A stretch of 64,000 nt of DNA from Myxococcales bacterium (GTDB lineage Bacteria > Myxococcota_A > Polyangia > Haliangiales > Haliangiaceae): positions 1 to 64,000 of the forward strand of contig JADJUF010000020.1 in NCBI GenBank assembly GCA_016717005.1, written 5' to 3'. Made by a program: the position numbers and the translations under genes. Below the pieces are notes generated by a model. The model was not told the origin of the DNA. It saw nothing but the letters and a program-made list of their open reading frames with translations, and did not search any database. Of the stretch, positions 59,045 through 64,000 are shown piece by piece. The number at the start of each line of letters is the position of its first letter. Positions within the stretch are counted from its first letter, which is position 1.

Positions 59045-60424
59045 ATGCGCAGGGTCGTTGCAGTAGCGTTGTCCGCGCTGGCCGTGGGCAGCTGCGGCTC
59101 CAAGAAGGAGCCGCCGCCCCCGTCGGGAGCGCCGGCGGCCGGGCCCGCCGCGGCCGGGACGCCGGCGCAACCGGCCCCGGCCGCGATCGATCGCGTCCTG
59201 GCCACGCTCCCCGCCGATCTCGTGCTCGGGTCCGCGTACTTCAATCGCGACGGGAGCGTCGTCGCGTACACCGCGAAGCGAGGTGGGGCGGCGTTCATCG
59301 GGGTCGGGGACAAGCTCAGCCCGCCGTACGACGAGGTCAGCATCATCCCGCGGCTCAGCGCGAACGCCGGCGTCGTCGCGTACCAGGCCAGGAAGGGTGA
59401 CGATCACTTCTTCGTCCTCGGCGAGCAGCGCAGCGCCCCCCTGACGTACGTGAACTTCGAATGGGTGAGCGCGGACGGCACGCTCGGCGCCTACGCCGCC
59501 AAGGACGGCCGTGGCGGGTTCGTCGTCGTCGGCGCGAAGCCGAGCGAGGTCTACGACAGCGTCGGCGAGCTCGTCCTGAGCGACGACGGCAGCTTCGTGG
59601 CGTTCGAGGCCGAGCGGGACGACAAGGCGTTCGCGGTCATCGACGGCAAGCCCGGCGCGCCGTACTTCCTGGTCTGGTCGCTGGTCATGAGCGCGAACGC
59701 ACGGGTCGTCGCGTACCGGGCGTCCCCGACGGGCGGCAAGGAGCGCGTGGTCGTGGGTGACAAGCCGGGCCCGATCTTCGAGAAGGTCGGCGCGCCGGTG
59801 GTGAGCGCCGACGGCACGCTCGTCGCGTACACCGGCGAGAAGGGGGGCAAGGAGTTCCTGGTCGTCAATGGCGAGGTGCGGGGGCCCTTCGATCGGGTCG
59901 GCGATCCGACCATCAGCGCCGACGCCAACGTCGTGGCGGCCGCGGTCCGGACCGGGAAGGCGCGGTCGGTGATCGTCGGCGACACGATCACCGAGCAGCC
60001 CATCGTCGGCGACCCAGTCGTGAGCGCCGACGGCAAGGTCGTCGCGTACGCGGTCGCGGACGGCGACAAGCAGCGCATGGTCGTGGGCGGCAAGCCCGGG
60101 CCCGCCTTCGACGAGGTCGTGATCCCGGTCCTGAGCCGCGACGGCACCCTCGCCGCCTACAAGGCCATCCAGGACGGCAAGCGGTTCCTGGTGGCCGGCG
60201 ACACGATCAACGGGCCGTACGAAGAGATCGAGTTCATCGTGGTCGGCGACCGCCAGCTCGCCTACACCGCCAGGCAGGACGGCAAGGTGTACGCCTTCGT
60301 CGGCGACAAGCGCAGCGAGGGCTTCGATCGAGTCTGGAAGCCGACCTTCGACGCCGCCGAGACCCAGATCAGTTTCGGCGCCCGGCAGGGTCCGCAGATC
60401 GTCTGGAGCGTCGTCGCGCGGTGA
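59045..60424 (+). CDS. Nine-repeat propeller-like lipoprotein
   Basis: A 459-residue lipoprotein: MRRVVAVALSALAVGSCGSK, lipobox VGSC, followed by a Pro/Ala linker. From about residue 60 a 45-residue unit repeats eight to nine times, each with (S/N)xDGxxVAYxA...G...xxVxGxKxGxxFDxV: for example FNRDGSVVAYTAKRGG, LSDDGSFVAFEAERDD, SADGTLVAYTGEKGG, SADGKVVAYAVADGDK and LSRDGTLAAYKAIQDGK. The repeat suggests a TolB/WG-like beta-propeller. Ligand unknown. Confidence 0.78.
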   Translation: MRRVVAVALSALAVGSCGSKKEPPPPSGAPAAGPAAAGTPAQPAPAAIDRVLATLPADLVLGSAYFNRDGSVVAYTAKRGGAAFIGVGDKLSPPYDEVSIIPRLSANAGVVAYQARKGDDHFFVLGEQRSAPLTYVNFEWVSADGTLGAYAAKDGRGGFVVVGAKPSEVYDSVGELVLSDDGSFVAFEAERDDKAFAVIDGKPGAPYFLVWSLVMSANARVVAYRASPTGGKERVVVGDKPGPIFEKVGAPVVSADGTLVAYTGEKGGKEFLVVNGEVRGPFDRVGDPTISADANVVAAAVRTGKARSVIVGDTITEQPIVGDPVVSADGKVVAYAVADGDKQRMVVGGKPGPAFDEVVIPVLSRDGTLAAYKAIQDGKRFLVAGDTINGPYEEIEFIVVGDRQLAYTARQDGKVYAFVGDKRSEGFDRVWKPTFDAAETQISFGARQGPQIVWSVVAR

Positions 60425-60472
60425 CGCGCCGCCGCGGGCCGCAGGCGCCGACGAGGCGAACGACGGACCCGC

Positions 60473-60559
60473 TCAGTTGCCCCAGCGGTCGTCGCGGCCG
60501 CCGCGGACGACCCGCAGCGGCGAGCGCCAGCGCCGGAACCGGATCACGAGCCGCGTCAT
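60473..60559 (-). CDS. 28-residue ORF coupled to a rhomboid-like gene
   Basis: ATG 60559 overlaps the TGA of the rhomboid-like gene (ATGA) and the frame ends at 60473 with TGA. The product MTRLVIRFRRWRSPLRVVRG GRDDRWGN is very basic and amphipathic. It may be an uncoupled accident or a real small membrane-associated peptide. Confidence 0.35.
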   Translation of the reverse strand: MTRLVIRFRRWRSPLRVVRGGRDDRWGN

Positions 60560-61164
60560 GACGCGGGTCGGGCCCCGGTCATGTACGCGAGCGTGGCGCC
60601 GCCGGCGATCAACTCGGGCAGCACCCAGCGCAGCCCGAAGTAGGCCGCGGCCAGCACCGTCAGCGCCACAGTGCCGTAGGCCAGGAGCGCGCCGCCGACG
60701 GACAGGACGCCGTAGAACCGGAGCGGGCGCTCGGGGAACTGCAGCGCCCACGCCACCACCAGCGCGTCGGCGAGCGCCCAGCCGCCCAGGTGCGCGACGT
60801 CGCCGGCGCCCGGGACGACCAGCGCCAGGATCGTCGTGCCGACCCCGGCCAGCCCGAGGATCGCGCCGACGAACCGCACGAACCGCGCGTCGCCCCACGC
60901 CCCCGCGAGCGCGCCACCGAACCAGTAGAGCGTGACGCACGCGAACACCAGCCCGTACGGGCCCGGCGCGGCGAACGGCCAGGTCACGAGCCGCCACACC
61001 TCGCCCTGCCACACCCGGCTCGGCACCAGCGCCAGGTGTCCGAACCACGCGCCGTCGCCGTCGCCCAGCGCCGCCACCAGCGACACCGTCAGCGTCACGC
61101 CGATCAGCGCCCAGACCGCGGGCGACACCCATCGAGGCAGGCCAAGGACCATGGGCGGCACCAT
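60556..61164 (-). CDS. Rhomboid-like membrane protein lacking catalytic Ser
   Basis: A 202-residue protein, or 198 from ATG 61152, with about six helices. VWRLVTWPFAAPGPYGLVFACVTLYWFGGALAGAWG and the final YFGLRWVLPELIAGGATLAY have the rhomboid layout (VWRLxTxxF, G..LE..WG). In the helix where GxSG should be, the sequence is AHLGGWALADALVV, with no Ser, and no His is present in the last helices. It is therefore a pseudoprotease (derlin/iRhom-like) rather than an active rhomboid. It may serve as a chaperone or membrane-protein adaptor. Confidence 0.72.
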   Translation of the reverse strand: MVPPMVLGLPRWVSPAVWALIGVTLTVSLVAALGDGDGAWFGHLALVPSRVWQGEVWRLVTWPFAAPGPYGLVFACVTLYWFGGALAGAWGDARFVRFVGAILGLAGVGTTILALVVPGAGDVAHLGGWALADALVVAWALQFPERPLRFYGVLSVGGALLAYGTVALTVLAAAYFGLRWVLPELIAGGATLAYMTGARPAS

Positions 61165-61186
61165 ACCGGATGCCGCGACCGGGGTC

Positions 61187-61374
61187 AGGCCGTCATCAGC
61201 CCGCGCAGGCCGTCATCAGCCCGCGCAGGCCGTCATCAGCCCGCGCAGGCCGTCATCAGCCCGCGCAGGCCGTCATCAGCCCGCGCAGGCCGTCAGCAGC
61301 CCGCGCGCAGGCCGTCAGCAGCCCGCGCGCAGCCCGTCAGCAGCCCGCGCGCAGCCCGTGCTCAGTCCTCGCGC
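61187..61374. repeat. Tandem array of 20/22-bp units running into a stop codon
   Basis: Five exact 20-bp units AGGCCGTCATCAGCCCGCGC (61187-61286) are followed by two 22-bp AGGCCGTCAGCAGCCCGCGCGC, one AGCCCGTCAGCAGCCCGCGCGC and AGCCCGTGCTCAGTCCTCGCGC (61353-61374). The last unit overlaps the stop codon and last codons of the LolC/E gene (TGA complement 61362-61364). The units thus seem to be amplified, drifting copies of the gene's own 3' end. Confidence 0.9.
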
Positions 61375-62756
61375 AGCCCGACCACCGGCCGCAGGTTCGC
61401 GGCCTTGATGGTGGGGATGAGCGTGGCGATCAGGCACAGCGCCATCGTGATGCCGGCGACCAGCAGGATCTCCGACGGGCGCATGCTGATGGGCAGGCGA
61501 TCGATCAGGTAGACCTTGGGATCGAGCCGGTAGCCGTAGCCGCGCACGACCACGCACGTGGCGACCCCGAGGCCGATGCCGACGACCGTGCCCAGGACGC
61601 CGATGGCACCCCCGACCACCACGAACGCGACGCCGATGCCCTTGGACTGCGCGCCCATCGACTTGAGGATCGCGATCTCGCGCACGCGATCGGTCACCAT
61701 CATCGTCAGCGCCGAGACCAGGTTGACGGTCGCGACCGCGATGATCAGCGTCAGCACGATCAGCAGCACCAGCTTCTGCGTGGTCAGCGCCTTGAACAGG
61801 TTGTGGTTGAGCTCGTACCAGTCCTGGACCTGGAACGGCGGCTCGCCCAAGCGCTTGCGCAGCTTGGCCGCGATCTGCGAGGCCCGATCGACGTCCTTGA
61901 CCTTGAGCTCGACGCCCATGACCCGGTCGCCCCTGTCGGTCAGCACCTGGGTCTCGGCCAGGCTGGTGTACATGAGCCGGCGGTCGTACTCCTCGAAGCC
62001 GCTGTAGAAGATGCCCGACACCCGGAACCGGCGGGTCTTGGGCGCCGCGGCCTTGGTCCGCCAGGTCTCGAAGTCGACGTTCGACAGCGGCACGACGATC
62101 GTGACGTCGTCGCCGACGCCGATCCGGAGCTTCCGGGCCAGCTCCTTGCCGACGATGATGTTGGGCAGGACCGTGGCGCTCGACTTGACCTTGAGCGTCG
62201 CCAGGTCGCCCGCGATCATGTGCTTCTCGAGGTCGAGCACCGAGGTGACCAGCTCGGGATCGACGCCCTTGACCGCGACGCCCGAGATCCGGCCGTGGCC
62301 GGTGGTGGCGAGCAGCTCGAGGAAGTTGAACGGCTGCACCGCGACGACGTCGGGATCGATCGACTTCGCGATGTCCATGACGTCGCGGTACTCCGCGAAG
62401 TCGGTGGAGCTCTTCATGATGATCACGTGGGCGTTGACGCCCAGGACCTTGTCGCGGAACTGATCCTGGAAGCCGGTGGTCACCGACAGCACGACGGTCA
62501 ACGCCGCGACCCCGAGCACCACGCCCAGCACGGCGACCGCGCTCGACACCGACAGGAGCGACAGCAGCCCGAACACCGCGGCCGAGACCAGGCCGATCAG
62601 CAGCAGCACGACGCCGATGGCGTGGCCGCTGCCCAGCGCCAGCACCAGGCCCAGCCCGAGCGCGGCCAGGAGCAGCGACAGCACGAGCCCGATGACCAGC
62701 CCCGGCTCACGGTGGCCGGCGTACAGGTAGCGCCACCCGATCTGGAGCTCGTACAC
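61362..62756 (-). CDS. LolC/LolE-type (FtsX/MacB) ABC permease
   Basis: A 464-residue permease with a long N-terminal hydrophobic part (helices at about 18-45 and 50-85), then a periplasmic domain of about 200 residues (TGFQDQFRDKVLGVNAHVIIM, PNIIVGKELARKLRIGVGDDV) and three C-terminal helices (LLIVLTLIIAVATVNLVSAL, GIGVAFVVVGGAIGVLGTVV, LLVAGITMALCLIATLIPT). MMVTDRVREIAILKSMGAQSK is the FtsX/LolE coupling signature. In Gram-negative bacteria LolCDE releases lipoproteins from the inner membrane for transport to the outer one, apt for this lipoprotein-rich region. No LolD ATPase is in the window. The four-helix N-terminal extension is unusual. Confidence 0.85.
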   Translation of the reverse strand: MYELQIGWRYLYAGHREPGLVIGLVLSLLLAALGLGLVLALGSGHAIGVVLLLIGLVSAAVFGLLSLLSVSSAVAVLGVVLGVAALTVVLSVTTGFQDQFRDKVLGVNAHVIIMKSSTDFAEYRDVMDIAKSIDPDVVAVQPFNFLELLATTGHGRISGVAVKGVDPELVTSVLDLEKHMIAGDLATLKVKSSATVLPNIIVGKELARKLRIGVGDDVTIVVPLSNVDFETWRTKAAAPKTRRFRVSGIFYSGFEEYDRRLMYTSLAETQVLTDRGDRVMGVELKVKDVDRASQIAAKLRKRLGEPPFQVQDWYELNHNLFKALTTQKLVLLIVLTLIIAVATVNLVSALTMMVTDRVREIAILKSMGAQSKGIGVAFVVVGGAIGVLGTVVGIGLGVATCVVVRGYGYRLDPKVYLIDRLPISMRPSEILLVAGITMALCLIATLIPTIKAANLRPVVGLRED

Positions 62757-62768
62757 GCGGGGAACCTA

Positions 62769-63779
62769 TCAGCTTCCGCCGCTGGCGCCAGGGTCGCGGT
62801 CACGATCCCGGCGGCGCTCACGCACCTCCCAGACCGCGATGCCGCCGCCGATGAGCGCGATGCACACGAGCGCGACCACCGGGCCGTGGATGCGGTCGGC
62901 GTCCTCGGGCGCGACCGTGCGCCCCAGCACGTCGTAGGCGCGGCCGATCGCCAGCGAGATCCGGCCCTGCACGGTCAGGCCGAAGCTGGCGCCGAAGCCG
63001 ATCATCAACACCCAGACGCCGAACCGCGAGATCGCCCCGATCGGCCCGCGGTGGGCGACCGAGAAGTAGAAGTAGACCAAGGACGACAAGAGCCCGGCCA
63101 GGAGCAGCAGGTTCGACACGATCCCGAACCCGTCGTGGTGCCCGGGCTCGACCGCGGCCTTGGCGTCGAGGCCGATCATCGAGCCGCGGGCCGCGGCCAG
63201 GTCGGCGCGCTCGAGCGGCGTCAGGCTCGGCCGGGTGGCGGCGTCGTCGAGGCTCGCGAACGGCCGCTGCGCGCGCTCGTCGAGGAGCTTCTTCGCCACC
63301 AGCGGCGAGCTGCCCGGCAGCGCGGTCAGGGCCTCGTCGTCGGCGGAGTTGAGATCGACCTTGGGCGCGTCGATCGAGCCCGCCGAGAACTTGATCTGCT
63401 CGGCCAGCTCGGACTGCGCGACCGCGTTGACCTGGAGGCCGGCGTAGAACGCGACGACGAACGCCAGCGGGTAGCGCCCCAGCCAGCCCCACCGGGGCGA
63501 CAGCACCTTGACGAACATCAACACCACCAGCACCAGCGCCAGCGCGCGCAGCACCCACCACACGCCATGGGCGCCGCCGCGGAACAGCGCGTCGACCACC
63601 TTGGGCTCGACGTTGTCGCCGTACTGCAGGACGATCAGGTACCCGACCGACACGCCGATGAAGAGGTGCTCGGCCAGCTTGTAGAACGGGTTGTCCTTGT
63701 ACAGGAACGACAGGCACGCGAACGTGATGAAGATCCCGATCCAGTAGCCGACGATGTCGACCAGCGGCAGCGCGGTCAT
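62769..63779 (-). CDS. Polytopic membrane protein with internal helix-hairpin-helix domain
   Basis: A 336-residue protein. Helices lie at about 10-27, 42-53, 75-95, 105-118, 217-240, 252-272 and 300-317. Between them, VDLNSADDEALTALPGSSPLV, then AKKLLDERAQRPFASLDDAA (about 141-182) is a ComEA-type helix-hairpin-helix domain (VNxNxAxxxxLxxLPGxxxxxAxxIxxxR). That module normally binds DNA. On which side of the membrane it lies is unclear. It ends in an RRRDRDRDPGASGG tail. The stop of the partial upstream gene overlaps its start (ATGA), and the LolC/E gene starts 12 bp downstream, so three genes form one unit. Confidence 0.8.
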   Translation of the reverse strand: MTALPLVDIVGYWIGIFITFACLSFLYKDNPFYKLAEHLFIGVSVGYLIVLQYGDNVEPKVVDALFRGGAHGVWWVLRALALVLVVLMFVKVLSPRWGWLGRYPLAFVVAFYAGLQVNAVAQSELAEQIKFSAGSIDAPKVDLNSADDEALTALPGSSPLVAKKLLDERAQRPFASLDDAATRPSLTPLERADLAAARGSMIGLDAKAAVEPGHHDGFGIVSNLLLLAGLLSSLVYFYFSVAHRGPIGAISRFGVWVLMIGFGASFGLTVQGRISLAIGRAYDVLGRTVAPEDADRIHGPVVALVCIALIGGGIAVWEVRERRRDRDRDPGASGGS

Positions 63780-64000
63780 CGGCGGCCTCCGCGGCGCCGG
63801 TGCCAGCGCCCGGCGAAGAACACGACGTTGCCGAACAGGATCGCGGCGATCACGACCAGGTTGGCGATGTTGAGCACGTCGGCGCCGGCGGTGCCGGCCC
63901 CGGGCTTGCCGACCAGGTTCTCGTACCCGGCCGAGCCGGCCATGCCGCCGACCAGGCCGATCAGCTGGCCGGTCTGGAAGTACGGCGCCAGGTCGGTGGT
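63776..64000 (-). CDS. Membrane protein, C-terminal part, cut by the window edge
   Basis: Seventy-four residues are seen: TTDLAPYFQTGQLIGLVGGM AGSAGYENLVGKPGAGTAGA DVLNIANLVVIAAILFGNVV FFAGRWHRRRGGRR. One helix (IANLVVIAAILFGNVVFFAG) and a basic cytosolic end are clear; a Gly-rich loop precedes. The stop overlaps the ATG of the helix-hairpin-helix membrane protein, so the two are coupled. Family cannot be told from this part. Confidence 0.75.
   Translation of the reverse strand, partial: TTDLAPYFQTGQLIGLVGGMAGSAGYENLVGKPGAGTAGADVLNIANLVVIAAILFGNVVFFAGRWHRRRGGRR

Overview
The window is very GC-rich and reads as a piece of a myxobacterial (Myxococcota) chromosome, probably of the Haliangium/Kofleria type. 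About 23 predicted lipoproteins carry a Cys lipobox directly after the signal peptide, several followed by Asp/Ala-rich 'DAAPPDA'-like linkers. RCC1-like, HAF, CotH, M23, CAP and DUF3829 lipoproteins occur together with a transmembrane Ser/Thr kinase. No rRNA, tRNA, CRISPR, integrase or transposase was seen. At least five genes need one single-base frame change to restore a family-like protein, so some breaks are probably assembly errors of a long-read or metagenome contig.

Layout. Bases 1-18,000 are a lipoprotein-rich region with an ECF sigma factor and its membrane partner, an OmpA-like protein, a CocE hydrolase, a MOSC protein, an ArsR/SRPBCC pair with a palindromic operator over the start codon, a serine hydrolase, an M23 peptidase and an AraC regulator. 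A dispersed repeat (about 30 bp, GATCCGATCGG followed by CCACCCGGTTTCGG) fills its intergenic spaces and forms a dense array at 4,985-5,216. Bases 18,000-26,250 hold a HAF propeller lipoprotein, a SUKH-HEAT protein, DoxX, an alpha/beta hydrolase, a PRC-barrel remnant and a CotH protein. A poly-G tract at 26,305-26,416 may be an assembly join; almost no dispersed repeats lie to its right.

Bases 26,700-42,000 are short, often conserved-hypothetical genes (VOC, FMN reductase, C39-like protease, DUF5713, DUF434, CrtO-like acyltransferase), then NHL/sialidase-like beta-propellers. Bases 42,000-49,200 hold a CAP lipoprotein, an S46 peptidase divergent from a pepsin-type aspartic protease, a GIDE-domain protein and a CPBP protease. 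Bases 49,400-51,290 are a GNAT acetyltransferase and argG. Bases 52,000-58,000 hold a kinase gene divergent from a secreted protein, two coupled outer-membrane lipoprotein genes, and a ycaO-tfuA pair (thioamide/azoline RiPP enzymes) behind the most AT-rich patch of the window. Bases 58,000-64,000 end with a propeller lipoprotein, a rhomboid-like membrane protein, a LolC/E-type permease and a two-gene membrane operon with an internal helix-hairpin-helix domain.

How genes work together. The clearest coupled units, all with overlapping stop and start codons, are sigma factor/partner (5,804-7,368), ArsR/SRPBCC (11,106-11,946), DUF5713/small protein (34,603-35,162), YcaO/TfuA (55,992-57,928), two lipoproteins (54,593-55,797) and the right-edge membrane genes (62,769-64,000). 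The LolC/E permease could serve export of the many lipoproteins. Recurrent oddities are tandem duplications that include a gene's stop codon (2,942-3,030; 37,786-37,895; 61,187-61,374) and truncated gene remnants.
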